DNA of 64,000 nucleotides from an uncultured Pseudoruegeria sp. (GTDB lineage: Bacteria > Pseudomonadota > Alphaproteobacteria > Rhodobacterales > Rhodobacteraceae): the NCBI GenBank assembly GCA_947498155.1, contig CANMJD010000001.1, positions 806,001-870,000 of the forward strand, given 5' to 3'. Below the pieces are notes generated by a model. The model saw only the letters and a program-made list of their open reading frames with translations. It made no database searches and had not been told where the DNA came from. Of the stretch, positions 17,141 through 25,546 are shown in pieces. The translations under genes and the position numbers were made by a program. The first letter of the stretch is position 1. Each line of letters opens with the position of its first letter.

Positions 17141-17300
17141 ATGATAATCCTCCAATGGATGATCCGGCCCGAACAAGGCTGGGCCGACGCATTAAAATGA
17201 TATTGCCCATCAACGTTAGCGGCTAACAGGTTCACTTTGCAAACTTTTTCAGCCATTCCACAGACGGCATACGGGGTGCACATCGCGTAATACTTGTGAC

Positions 17301-17328
17301 AAAAAGCCGGGCATTCCTACCCGGCTTT
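17301..17328 (-). terminator. Rho-independent terminator of the tauABC operon
   Basis: AAAGCCGGG (17303-17311) pairs with CCCGGCTTT (17320-17328) around an 8-nt loop. On the minus strand the stem is followed by a T-run (complement of 17301-17305). It lies 25 bp after the tauC stop, where a terminator is expected. Confidence 0.85.
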
Positions 17329-17352
17329 GTCTCATTTCATGCGGCGATGGGC

Positions 17353-18627
17353 TTAGCCCTTGCCTTTCCACGGCACAAGAATCCGCTCGGCCCAGCGCAT
17401 CAGCATATCGATGCCAAAGCCGATCACACCGATCAGGATGATCCCCAAAATAACGATATCCGTATTCTGGAAACGCGAGGCCACCATGATCATCATCCCG
17501 GCCCCCTGTTCGGCTGCGACAAGCTCAGCGGCCACAACTGTGCCCCAGCACACCCCCATCGCCACACGGGCGCCGGTAAAGATTTCCGGCAGGGAATTCG
17601 GAATAATCACATAGCGCATCAATTGCCATTTGCTGGCCCCCAAGGAATAGGCCGCATGCACTTTGGAAATATTCACCCCCGACACACCGGAACGCGCCGC
17701 AATGGCCATAATCCAGAGCGCGGCAAGAAACAGCAGAATTACCTTACCGCTTTCCCCAATGCCAAACCAGATGATCACCAGAGGGATCAGCGCAAGCGGC
17801 GGTACCGGACGCATGAATTCAACGATCGGATCAAACCAGCCTCGAAACCAGTTGCTCAGGCCCATGGCATAGCCCAAGGGGATTCCGATAATCGCACCGA
17901 GCAAAAAGCCAGCCACCACCCGGAACAGGGAATAGCCCAGATGTTGCCAGAGCGTAAAACCCCGAAATCCTTCGCTGATGACCTTGCCTGTACGCTCCCA
18001 CACCGCTTCGGGGGGCGGCAAGTATAAAGGTTCCATTTGCCACCCGCGGCTGGGGGCAAAATTTGGCGTGCCTTTGTCCGTCAGGGTAACGGTGCCATCC
18101 GCTGTTTTCACCGTTTCGCCGCGCGCTATTGGTTGGCCGTTGATCGCAACGACACTTGCGCCGTCACTTTTGGTGAAATCATCATTGGCATCCACCCGGA
18201 TCAATCCGGTGCGCCACTGGGCAATGCCCGCAACGTCGTTTTTGGCAAAGCCATCCCCGAGTTCGACCTCGGGCAGTTCCGGTTTTTCTTCGCGCGGGTG
18301 CACGATCACCGTCACTGTTGCATCATCGCGTTGGCCGTTTGCCTCTGCGGTATAGGTAAATTCGGTAGTGCCCAGAAAGGGGCCCGGTGCCTGCAGAAAT
18401 TTAGGCAGCAATCCTGATCCGGTGAACATGCCCCAAATCAGAAACAGCGTCAGGATCGAGATGATCCCGGCCCAGCGGTTGGGACGCACTGCACTTTCAT
18501 CCCCGAAGGTCACGGTTTTCAGAGAGGTGTAATCTTTTACCGTGGCGTGATGCACCAGTTTCGTAACGATAAAATAGGACGCGACAAAGATGCCGACATA
18601 GATGGCGAGTACAAAAAAACCGGTCAT
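17353..18627 (-). CDS. tauC: Taurine-type ABC transporter permease TauC with an inserted extracytoplasmic domain
   Basis: 424 residues, far longer than the about 275 of SsuC/TauC. TM segments lie at about 4-22 and 52-70. Residues about 85-200 form a soluble stretch whose start (EFTYTAEANGQ, then DDATVTVIVHP) resembles a cadherin/VCBS-like beta domain. A normal permease follows from LYLPPPEAVW (about 201), with the EAA-like motif AAYSLGASKWQLMRYVIIP (about 335). It forms the membrane pore of the importer encoded by this operon. Its ATG overlaps the tauB stop (ATGA). The taurine or alkane-sulfonate assignment rests mostly on the binding protein. Confidence 0.85.
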   Translation of the reverse strand: MTGFFVLAIYVGIFVASYFIVTKLVHHATVKDYTSLKTVTFGDESAVRPNRWAGIISILTLFLIWGMFTGSGLLPKFLQAPGPFLGTTEFTYTAEANGQRDDATVTVIVHPREEKPELPEVELGDGFAKNDVAGIAQWRTGLIRVDANDDFTKSDGASVVAINGQPIARGETVKTADGTVTLTDKGTPNFAPSRGWQMEPLYLPPPEAVWERTGKVISEGFRGFTLWQHLGYSLFRVVAGFLLGAIIGIPLGYAMGLSNWFRGWFDPIVEFMRPVPPLALIPLVIIWFGIGESGKVILLFLAALWIMAIAARSGVSGVNISKVHAAYSLGASKWQLMRYVIIPNSLPEIFTGARVAMGVCWGTVVAAELVAAEQGAGMMIMVASRFQNTDIVILGIILIGVIGFGIDMLMRWAERILVPWKGKG

Positions 18628-19430
18628 GCTGTTTCCTCTGTACGGCCCATGATTTCTTCTTCCATGTCCCAGATCATCGACAAAATCTCATCCCGTTTGA
18701 CGCCAAAATCGGGGTGTTTTTTTACCTCTCGCAGGTCGGCATCGACCCCCTGTTCAGCAAAGGGCAAACGGTATTCCTTGTGGATACGCCCCGGTCGCGG
18801 GGCCATGACGATCAATCGCTCGCCCAGCAAAAGCGCCTCTTCGACCGAGTGGGTGATCAGGATGATGGTTTTGCCTGTCTCTTTCCACAGCTTGAGCACA
18901 AGGCTTTGCATCTTTTCGCGGGTCAGCGCATCCAGTGCCCCCAAGGGTTCATCCATCAGGATAACATCCGGATCATTCGCCAGACATCGGGCCAGTGCGA
19001 CGCGCTGCTGCATCCCGCCAGAAAGCTCGTATACGGCCTTTTCCTTGAAATCCTGCAGCCCGACAACATCCAGAAGATGATCCACAATTTCCCGTTTCTC
19101 AGCCGATGGCATGCCCTTCATGGAAGGCCCGAAACCGACGTTTTCGCGGACCGACATCCATTCAAACAAAGCACCCTTCTGAAACACCATGCCCCGTTCG
19201 GCATCCGGCCCGCTGATCTCATGCCCATTCAGGATCAGCTTTCCGCTGGTTTGCGCCAGAAATCCTGCAACGATGTTCAACAGCGTGGTTTTTCCGCAGC
19301 CCGATGGGCCCAGCACGCTCATCAGCTCGCCTGCTTTCAGGTCGAGCGAGACATCTTGCAATGCTTGCACCGCGCCGCCATTTGGCAGCTCAAAGCGCAT
19401 AGACAGGTTTTGTATGGATAGTCCGGACAT
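18624..19430 (-). CDS. tauB: Taurine-type ABC transporter ATP-binding protein TauB
   Basis: 268 residues, a single ABC domain: Walker A GPSGCGKTTLLN, Q-loop GMVFQKGALFEWMSV, signature YELSGGMQQRVALARCLA, Walker B VILMDEPLGALDALTRE and the switch histidine in ILITHSVEEALLL. This is the usual make-up of SsuB/TauB/NrtD-type ATPases. It powers import through the TauC protein, whose gene overlaps its last four bases. It lies 112 bp after tauA with a stem-loop between them. Confidence 0.92.
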   Translation of the reverse strand: MSGLSIQNLSMRFELPNGGAVQALQDVSLDLKAGELMSVLGPSGCGKTTLLNIVAGFLAQTSGKLILNGHEISGPDAERGMVFQKGALFEWMSVRENVGFGPSMKGMPSAEKREIVDHLLDVVGLQDFKEKAVYELSGGMQQRVALARCLANDPDVILMDEPLGALDALTREKMQSLVLKLWKETGKTIILITHSVEEALLLGERLIVMAPRPGRIHKEYRLPFAEQGVDADLREVKKHPDFGVKRDEILSMIWDMEEEIMGRTEETA

Positions 19431-19497
19431 TTTTGGATTCCCCTGGAAAGTCGGATTTATTCAATGTGGAAGCTGTTTTATTGTTCCACTTATGCAT

Positions 19498-19523
19498 AAC
19501 CCGGCGCAAGGTTGCGCCGGGTT
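19498..19523 (-). other. Stem-loop between tauA and tauB
   Basis: AACCCGGCGCAA (19498-19509) is the exact complement of TTGCGCCGGGTT (19512-19523), so the hairpin can have an 11-bp stem with a 4-nt loop. It starts 20 bp after the tauA stop, without a T-run. It probably keeps tauA mRNA more abundant than tauBC mRNA; this is inferred. Confidence 0.6.
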
Positions 19524-19542
19524 AACGTGTTTATAAAGGGGA

Positions 19543-20547
19543 TTACATGCCCTGCGCGGCCTTAAGCGGGCCTGTATTGACCGCACCCGAATAATCATCC
19601 AGCGCACTATCGATGGAACCCGCGTCAACAAAGACGTCCGCGACACCTTTCATGAACGGAGCCGCATTGGCACCAAACCACGCATCGCCCAACTGTTCAT
19701 CAATAGAAGGGAAGGTGAAGCCCGCGATGGCAGAACGTGCCGCATCTACGCCCATGCCGGATTGCTCGGCAATCACGGCCAGCATTTCATCGCTGCCACT
19801 TTCATTCCATTCGGCATTCAGATCAGCCGTGACTTTCAGGAATTTGGCAACCACATCACCATGCTCGGCAACATAGGCCGCAGGGGCTGAGGTCACATCA
19901 AACACCAGAATACCAAGCTCGGTCTTTTCGGCACCGGTCAACAGGATATTGCCGTGCTCTTTCATGCTGGTCAGGCCACCACCGTAACCACAGGCGAAAT
20001 CAACAGCGCCCTGCCCCAAGGCATTGGCACCTTCGGGTGGCGGCATATCAACGACGGACAGGCTATCCAGCGGAACGCCGAAATGGTCCATCTGGCGCAA
20101 GAAACCGTAATGCGCCGCTGTGCCAAGCGGCACCGCCACTTTTTTACCGGCCAGCTCGCCTGCGGACATTTTGTCGATCTCCAGATCGGCGCGCACCACA
20201 CAGTTATCATTGTCAGAATAGGAAACCGCCACATCGACGACCTGCAAATCCTGTCCACCAGAAGTCGCGACTACAAAGGGCGGCACCCCTTGGGACACCG
20301 ACAGCTGCACATCGCCAGACGCCATCGCCGCAGACATGGCTGTACCGGTTTCAAAGGACACCCAGTTTACTTTCATACCCAGTGCTTCATCATAGGCACC
20401 CGAGGCTTTGCCAACCAGAAATGGCATGGGCCATTCAAGAAAATAGGCCACGGTGATCTCTTCGTGGCCATCGGCGACAACGGCATGCGATGTCGACATA
20501 AATGCAAGTCCAGCGGCTGCACCCATCATTACTGTCTTAAGTTTCAT
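19543..20547 (-). CDS. tauA: Taurine-type ABC transporter periplasmic binding protein TauA
   Basis: 334 residues with a signal peptide (MKLKTVMMGAAAGLAFMSTSHAVVA). The mature protein has the NMT1/SsuA-type fold, with EITVAYFLEWPMPF, GTAMSAAMASGDVQLSVSQG, VDVAVSYSDNDNCVV and KVAVPLGTAAHYGFLR, the last two strongly reminiscent of roseobacter TauA. It is expected to bind taurine or a close sulfonate for the TauBC complex. It is the first gene of the operon, with a candidate IclR operator 29 bp upstream of the start codon. No sulfonate-degrading enzyme gene (xsc, tpa, tauXY) is in this window, so substrate identity is inferred from sequence resemblance only. Confidence 0.82.
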   Translation of the reverse strand: MKLKTVMMGAAAGLAFMSTSHAVVADGHEEITVAYFLEWPMPFLVGKASGAYDEALGMKVNWVSFETGTAMSAAMASGDVQLSVSQGVPPFVVATSGGQDLQVVDVAVSYSDNDNCVVRADLEIDKMSAGELAGKKVAVPLGTAAHYGFLRQMDHFGVPLDSLSVVDMPPPEGANALGQGAVDFACGYGGGLTSMKEHGNILLTGAEKTELGILVFDVTSAPAAYVAEHGDVVAKFLKVTADLNAEWNESGSDEMLAVIAEQSGMGVDAARSAIAGFTFPSIDEQLGDAWFGANAAPFMKGVADVFVDAGSIDSALDDYSGAVNTGPLKAAQGM

Positions 20548-20575
20548 TCTTTACTCCCTTGGCGTTTTCGTCCTG

Positions 20576-20592
20576 CTTTCGTATTTCAGAAC
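20576..20592. promoter_or_regulatory. Candidate IclR operator 1 upstream of tauA
   Basis: CTTTCGTATTTCAGAAC matches 15 of 17 positions of the palindrome before iclR (GTTTCGAATTTCAGAAC, read on the plus strand as the reverse complement). It lies 29-45 bp before the tauA start codon, a position fitting repression of tauABC. Confidence 0.6.
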
Positions 20593-20621
20593 TTTTTTTT
20601 TACATAACGAGAGTAGGGGGG

Positions 20622-20638
20622 GAATCGAATTTCAGTCA
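20622..20638. promoter_or_regulatory. Candidate IclR operator 2 upstream of tauA (weaker)
   Basis: The stretch shares the 11-base core TCGAATTTCAG with the iclR-proximal palindrome and has diverged ends. It lies 46 bp from operator 1, about four and a half helical turns, and overlaps a TTGACT on the minus strand that could be a -35 element. Confidence 0.45.
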
Positions 20639-21144
20639 ACTTTTTTCTGTGGCGTGCCAGCGCACAGCCCTTCCGGTGCGCCGGTTCTTAGCGGGCAAAA
20701 CCACAGAGGCCAAAACAAGCCACCGACCAAAGCCGCGCCTGTCAATCCATCGGTTGACCATCGACTGCCGTCTGCCATCTTCAGTATGCAGCGGCTTTTC
20801 CGCCAAGTAAGGGTTTGGTGGGGCGGAAAGAAGCGCCCTTAAATTGCAGGGCAATGGCCACTCTAACTTTGTCAGGTTCAGCGTGATCGGGGGATACAAC
20901 CGAGAAAACCCGGCATGACCCGCCCCGACCAAAAAAACGGCAGAACGCATTTTGAATCCGCACCGCTATGATCCGAGGCGCACGGAAATCGGTGGCACGC
21001 AAACACCAACCCCTTCGTTTCAACGTACTGTTATGATTCTAATGGTAAACGCGTTGTCACCGCGTGCAAGGGGATGAGAAGCTGCATTTACAGCAATTGA
21101 TTGGGGATAAAGGGTTGCAGAAAAACTCGCCAAAACGCGCCGGG

Positions 21145-21933
21145 CTAAACCTCTGCGCCCCGCAGGCTTTCAACATCGGGGCGCACTCCGCCGATCAAGT
21201 TGGTCACCCGATCCGCAGAAGCGATCAACTCGCCGGACCAGCCTTCCATTTCCGACATCGGGTGTTGTGATTGCACGCACCAGATATTCAGAACCGCAAT
21301 CGGTTCCGCCTGATAATTAAAGATCGGGGCAGAGATGCCGCAGAAATATTCGTACTCCTCGCGATCATTTTGGCCAAATCCGGTTTGACGCACATGTTCC
21401 AAAGCCGATTTAAACGTCGCGGCATCAGTAATCGTGCGTTTGGTGTATTGTTCAAATTCATGATCGCTCAGTTTTGCATCGATCACCTTATCGGGCAAAA
21501 ACGCCAGAAGCGCCTTACCGGATGCCGAGCAATGAAACGGCTCGCGCATGCCCTGGCGCTGGGTCGGGCCGGTTGTGGTGTTAGATTCCAGCAGCCTCAG
21601 GTACACCACCTCATGACCGCTGGGCACCCCGATAGTCACATTGCCCCCGAAAAGCCCATGGAGCCGGAGCATTTCATCCAGCGCCACGGCCTGAATATCA
21701 TATCCACTATGGGCATTGCGCACGAGATCAAAGACCTTGGGACCCAGCAAATAGACTTTGCGTTGCCGATCAACCTGAACCAGTTTCTCTTCCACACAGA
21801 TGGCCAGCAACCGATGGATCGTGCTTTTATTCATCCCGCTGGCGGTGACCAAATCGGAAAAAGTCATCGGCTTTCGCGACACGCTGATGATGGTCAAAAG
21901 ACTTAGGACTTTGGAAAGGATGGAACTCTTCAT
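21145..21933 (-). CDS. IclR-family transcriptional regulator, probable regulator of tauABC
   Basis: 262 residues from ATG 21933; an in-frame extension to 22041 lacks a ribosome site and would overlap the palindrome. N-terminal winged HTH (MTFSDLVTASGMNKSTIHRL, residues about 22-45) and C-terminal effector domain with IQAVALDEMLRLHGLFGGNVTIG, HCSASGKALLAFLPD and ISAPIFNYQAEPIAVLNIWC, all typical of IclR proteins. The same 17-bp palindrome lies before its own gene and before tauA, which suggests autoregulation and control of the importer. Taurine loci usually carry a GntR/MocR TauR, so an IclR here is unusual. Confidence 0.88.
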   Translation of the reverse strand: MKSSILSKVLSLLTIISVSRKPMTFSDLVTASGMNKSTIHRLLAICVEEKLVQVDRQRKVYLLGPKVFDLVRNAHSGYDIQAVALDEMLRLHGLFGGNVTIGVPSGHEVVYLRLLESNTTTGPTQRQGMREPFHCSASGKALLAFLPDKVIDAKLSDHEFEQYTKRTITDAATFKSALEHVRQTGFGQNDREEYEYFCGISAPIFNYQAEPIAVLNIWCVQSQHPMSEMEGWSGELIASADRVTNLIGGVRPDVESLRGAEV

Positions 21934-21950
21934 ACTCTTTCCATTAGTTT

Positions 21951-21967
21951 GTTCTGAAATTCGAAAC
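21951..21967. promoter_or_regulatory. Palindrome GTTCTGAAATTCGAAAC upstream of iclR, candidate autoregulatory operator
   Basis: The 17-mer is palindromic with GTTCTGAA and TTCGAAAC half-sites around a central A. It lies 18-34 bp upstream of the iclR start. A second, overlapping palindrome, CGAAAC-AAGT-GTTTCG (21962-21977), extends it. Close relatives of the 17-mer occur twice upstream of tauA and not elsewhere that I noticed. Confidence 0.6.
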
Positions 21968-22097
21968 AAGTGTTTCGTTTGGCCGACCTGATGGGTGTGC
22001 GTGCATCGTGCATCGCCTGTGTACCTATCACAGCCAGCCAAAGGACCCGCACAGCCAAAAGGCCAAAGCGGTATAGTTTTATCGTTGTTTCAATCCC

Positions 22098-23012
22098 TTA
22101 CTTGGGGTCGTTTACAACGCCGATAAACTCGCGCCATTCGCCTTTGCTCATGCCAGAGGTTTCCTGAGACACCTCTTCCCCCTTCAGCATCCGGCGCACG
22201 CAATCGATGGCCTTCCCCGAAAGCGTCGCCCCGCCCATGCGGTAATCCTCAAAGGCGCCAAAGGCATAGGGCACCCAATCGGCCACAATTTTGCAAATCT
22301 CATCGGCGTAGACGCGGATTTCATATTGCGCATGGGAATCCGCCCGTAACCGCAAGAAGTGGAACAGATTGTGCAAATCTACCTTCCAATACCATTGCGT
22401 ATAGATATTGGCTGGTAGGTTCATGCGGGCCAGTTCGCGGGCAAGCCCCGCCTGCCCTTCATCGCTGATCATCTGTTCATAATGATCATAGGCGCGGTTG
22501 GAATCCGCCTTCAGGATTTCAAGAACACGGGCGGCTTCCTCGCCTTGCAAGGTCTCCCCGCGCCCTTGATTATTGATCACCGATTGTGCCGCCAGCTGAT
22601 CGGCCTCGGGGATATAAAACTCCCGATCCAAAATCGAATAGCGCGCCGAATATTCATTTACATTGGCCGTCCGGTGCCGAATCCACTGGCGCGCCACAAA
22701 GACCGGCAGTTTAACGTGCAGCTTGATCTCGCACATCTCAAACGGCGTCGAATGCCAGTGGCGCATCAAATAGCGGATCAAGCCTTCGTCGTTTGAAACC
22801 GCTTTTGTCCCCTTACCATAGGAAACCCGCGCGGCTTGGGTGATGGCATTATCATCGCCCATATAATCCACAACCCGTACAAACCCGTGATCCAAAACCG
22901 GATAGGCCGTGTAAAGATGCTTTTCCATCCCCTCTGAAACCGCCCGCAACGTCGGCCGCGGCGTGGCGCGGAGGTCTTCGATTTCTTGGCGTTGTTCGGG
23001 TGTCAGCGGCAT
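22098..23012 (-). CDS. thyX: FAD-dependent thymidylate synthase ThyX
   Basis: 304 residues. It converts dUMP to dTMP with methylene-tetrahydrofolate, NADPH and FAD. The ThyX motif appears as [15 protein letters not shown] (residues about 112-126, the RHR-x7-S type), preceded by [20 protein letters not shown]. The extra N-terminal segment ([20 protein letters not shown]) is common in Rhodobacterales. It stands alone, divergent from the lipoprotein gene at 23226 and head-on to nothing. No thyA-type gene is visible. Confidence 0.97.
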   Translation of the reverse strand: MPLTPEQRQEIEDLRATPRPTLRAVSEGMEKHLYTAYPVLDHGFVRVVDYMGDDNAITQAARVSYGKGTKAVSNDEGLIRYLMRHWHSTPFEMCEIKLHVKLPVFVARQWIRHRTANVNEYSARYSILDREFYIPEADQLAAQSVINNQGRGETLQGEEAARVLEILKADSNRAYDHYEQMISDEGQAGLARELARMNLPANIYTQWYWKVDLHNLFHFLRLRADSHAQYEIRVYADEICKIVADWVPYAFGAFEDYRMGGATLSGKAIDCVRRMLKGEEVSQETSGMSKGEWREFIGVVNDPK

Positions 23013-23225
23013 GGCAGTTCCTTCAGCGTTGCGAGTCGTAAGGCACTATATCTTGATGCCCTTCAGGATAGCCACACAAGACACAGCACACCCTAAGGAT
23101 CAATATGACACAGTGTTTAAGTTTTCCAGCATTCTTTTTGCGCACCGTTGACTTGGTTTAAAAACACATTCTACCTACCCGTTAAACGAGCAGAAAAACA
23201 CCAACAAAAAACGACGAGATTAGAC

Positions 23226-24185
23226 ATGCACCGACTGTTAATTCCGGCTATGGCCCTATGTATTACCGCCTGCTCCGGCGGCTCGGATGAGTCCATTGAA
23301 GCCGGAGGTACTGATCCAATTTCGACGGTCGGCAATCATAATGCGGCAACTATAGAAGGGGTATCATGGCGCGACTACATTTTAGCAGCGCCCGAGGGCC
23401 CAAACGACTCGATCAAACGCTTTGATACCTTTAATGGCGATCTTGCAGACCCCAAAGCTTATCTCGAAACTGTTTCCTATGACCCGACAACGGACACGTT
23501 CACCGTCGCGGATTTGCCGTTTGATGGTAATGGCACATACGATCGGGATGATGTTGTTGCCTCGCTCAATGGTTTCAACGTCTATGAAAATAACAACGTA
23601 ACAGAACGGCGCGCCTATAAGGCTCTTCATGGCAACAGCAAATCGGGCAAAACAAATATCTCTATCGTTAAAACAGGGAGCTACAGCGACATTGGTTTTG
23701 GCGGCTTTATTTACGAAAGAGACGGCTCAGTGACGTTGCCGATTTCTGGTCAGGCCACATTCACCGGAAATTACGCAGGCACGCGTGTTTTTGACGGCGC
23801 AACCGGACAGCAGTATACGACCGGATCAGCCTTTCTTGAGGTCGATTTCAACACAATCAACCGTGACGAAGCGGTTGAGGGGATTATCTTTGACCGTCAA
23901 GTTTTTGATTTAGATGGCAACCTCGTTAACCTAGTCGATGGCGATGACGTTGCCTACGCCCTGCCAACACTGGTTCTAGAAAACGGCTTTTTGACCGAGG
24001 CTGGCGAAACAACCGGCGGCGTTGTAAGTACATTAGATGGGAGCGATTTCGAATCTGGCAATTACTACGCCGTGCTCGCCGGGGATAACGCCGAAGAGAT
24101 CGCCGGTATTATATTGATCACGTCAACCGACCCTTCATCCTCGGTTACTATTGAGGAAACTGGCGGTTTCTTCGCTTACGACTGA
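23226..24185 (+). CDS. Surface-type lipoprotein with TbpB-like C-terminal barrel domain (putative Slam client)
   Basis: 319 residues from ATG 23226; the in-frame extension to 23148 lacks a signal. The signal MHRLLIPAMALCITAC has a lipobox ending at Cys16. Residues about 165-319 (SVTLPISGQATFTGNYAGTR, then AFLEVDFNTINRDEAVEGII and GGFFAYD at the end) resemble the 8-strand barrel of transferrin-binding-protein-B-like surface lipoproteins. It is the first of three genes joined by TGATG overlaps, followed by a Slam-like protein, the usual exporter of such clients. Ligand is unknown; transferrin is unlikely in a free-living marine cell. Confidence 0.72.
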   Translation: MHRLLIPAMALCITACSGGSDESIEAGGTDPISTVGNHNAATIEGVSWRDYILAAPEGPNDSIKRFDTFNGDLADPKAYLETVSYDPTTDTFTVADLPFDGNGTYDRDDVVASLNGFNVYENNNVTERRAYKALHGNSKSGKTNISIVKTGSYSDIGFGGFIYERDGSVTLPISGQATFTGNYAGTRVFDGATGQQYTTGSAFLEVDFNTINRDEAVEGIIFDRQVFDLDGNLVNLVDGDDVAYALPTLVLENGFLTEAGETTGGVVSTLDGSDFESGNYYAVLAGDNAEEIAGIILITSTDPSSSVTIEETGGFFAYD

Positions 24186-25546
24186 TGCCGCAGTTACGAT
24201 CCCTTACGTGGCTAATTCTCGCCGGTGTGCTCAGCATTCAACCGGTGAGCGCCCAGACAAGCCTGCGTATATCGGGGGAGGACGGCGCAAAAGCGGCTTT
24301 TACCTTGCTGTACAACGGATATCCTACGCAAGCCCGCGATCTGGCGCGCGCGATCCTTGAACGCGCGCCGCAGGATGTGCTGGCCGAAATCGCCCTGTCG
24401 CGGTCCGAGCGGGTCTTGGGCAATTTTGACGCGGCGATACAGGCTGGAAAACGAGCGTTCAGTTTAGCCGAGACGGACGAAACCCGCTTTGCCGCCGCTC
24501 TCGTGACGGCGCAGGCCTATTCTTCAGACAGCAAACGAACGCGGGCGATGTTCTGGCTGCGTCGCGCGGCTGAAATCGCACCGGATGAGGCCCGCAAAGC
24601 CCAAGCCTTACGCGATTTTCGCTATGTGCGGGGCCGTAATCCGCTAGCCACCACGCTCAGCTTTACAGCACAGCCTTCTTCCAACGTGAACAACGGCTCC
24701 AAATCCGATACGTTAGTAATCGATGGGCTGCCTTTTGCGATCAGCGGCGATGCCCGCGCGCTTTCCGGTGTTGAATACCGGTTGGCGGGCAGAACCGCCT
24801 TTACCAAGCAGCTGGATGAAAACCGGTTACTTCGCTTTGGGGTGCGTTTTGAGACCCGCCAATATACCCTTTCAAATGAAGCCAAGGCACAGGCTCCCGA
24901 TCTGGACGCCAGTGATCTTGCCTATAGCGAACTGGAGTTCAGCGTTGGGCATACATGGCGGCAGGGACTGGGCAAATCGCTCACCGATTTGAGCTTTGAC
25001 ATCGGGCGGACCTGGTACGGGGGTGATCCGCTCAGCAATTACCTGCGCGCATCCGTGCAACACCGCCAGGGCCTGACCAAATCGGTTACAGGCATCTACA
25101 ACCTGTCCGCCACCAAACAAATGCGCGAAGATTCCGCCACCAATGATTCAACCGAAATTTTGGGCCGCGGTAGTTGGGTGCATGTAACGGATACCGGTTC
25201 GGTTTTTGGCTGGTCCCTTGGCCTCAGAGATTCAAAATCCGACTCTGCCACCCTCTCCCATGATGCTATTTTGCTGGGAATGTCCTATCAACCCAAAGCC
25301 GAAATCCTCGGAACACGCGCGGTATTTTCGCTGGATATGGAAAAGCGTGATTATGACAAACCGCTGTTTGGCGTCTTGCGCAACGATAACCGGCTGCAAG
25401 CCAACGTATCGATCCTGATACAACAATTCGACTATTATGGGTTCGCACCGACCCTGAATATCAACTACTCTCAGACCCACTCCAATATTTCGCTCTACGA
25501 CGCAGAGGAATTGGGCGTCAGCCTCGGGATTAAATCGACTTTTTGA
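24185..25546 (+). CDS. Slam-like (surface lipoprotein assembly modifier, DUF560) outer-membrane protein
   Basis: 453 residues with a signal peptide (MPQLRSLTWLILAGVLSIQPVSAQ). An N-terminal TPR-like region (about 30-135: LARAILERAPQDVLAEIALS, FDAAIQAGKRAFSLAE) is followed by a beta-barrel domain from about 150 with alternating strands and a C-terminal phenylalanine (GIKSTF). This domain order and length match Slam proteins, which move lipoproteins to the cell surface. Its ATG overlaps the lipoprotein stop (TGATG at 24183-24187), supporting a client-exporter pair. Barrel strand spacing was judged by eye only. Confidence 0.78.
   Translation: MPQLRSLTWLILAGVLSIQPVSAQTSLRISGEDGAKAAFTLLYNGYPTQARDLARAILERAPQDVLAEIALSRSERVLGNFDAAIQAGKRAFSLAETDETRFAAALVTAQAYSSDSKRTRAMFWLRRAAEIAPDEARKAQALRDFRYVRGRNPLATTLSFTAQPSSNVNNGSKSDTLVIDGLPFAISGDARALSGVEYRLAGRTAFTKQLDENRLLRFGVRFETRQYTLSNEAKAQAPDLDASDLAYSELEFSVGHTWRQGLGKSLTDLSFDIGRTWYGGDPLSNYLRASVQHRQGLTKSVTGIYNLSATKQMREDSATNDSTEILGRGSWVHVTDTGSVFGWSLGLRDSKSDSATLSHDAILLGMSYQPKAEILGTRAVFSLDMEKRDYDKPLFGVLRNDNRLQANVSILIQQFDYYGFAPTLNINYSQTHSNISLYDAEELGVSLGIKSTF

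Larger units (their letters stand above)
20548..21144. other. 597-bp intergenic region between iclR and tauA
   Basis: No reading frame here looks like a real gene. It holds two candidate IclR operators near tauA, a tract of nine T (20593-20601) and a run of seven G (20616-20622). Around 20860-20880 an imperfect palindrome (ACTCTAAC, then GTCAGGT) resembles a MerR-type operator, without a partner gene nearby. The tauA promoter must lie in this region. Confidence 0.5.

Noticed and set aside
17296-18027. 243-codon plus-strand frame opposite tauC
   Set aside because: Shadow frame; histidine-rich but without known motifs, and tauC is clearly coding.
20829-20935. Possible TPP (thi-box) riboswitch before tauA on the minus strand
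   Set aside because: GCTGAACCTGA recalls the thi-box, but CTGAGA and the GCG-AGGGA part are missing, and the downstream gene looks like tauA rather than a thiamine transporter.
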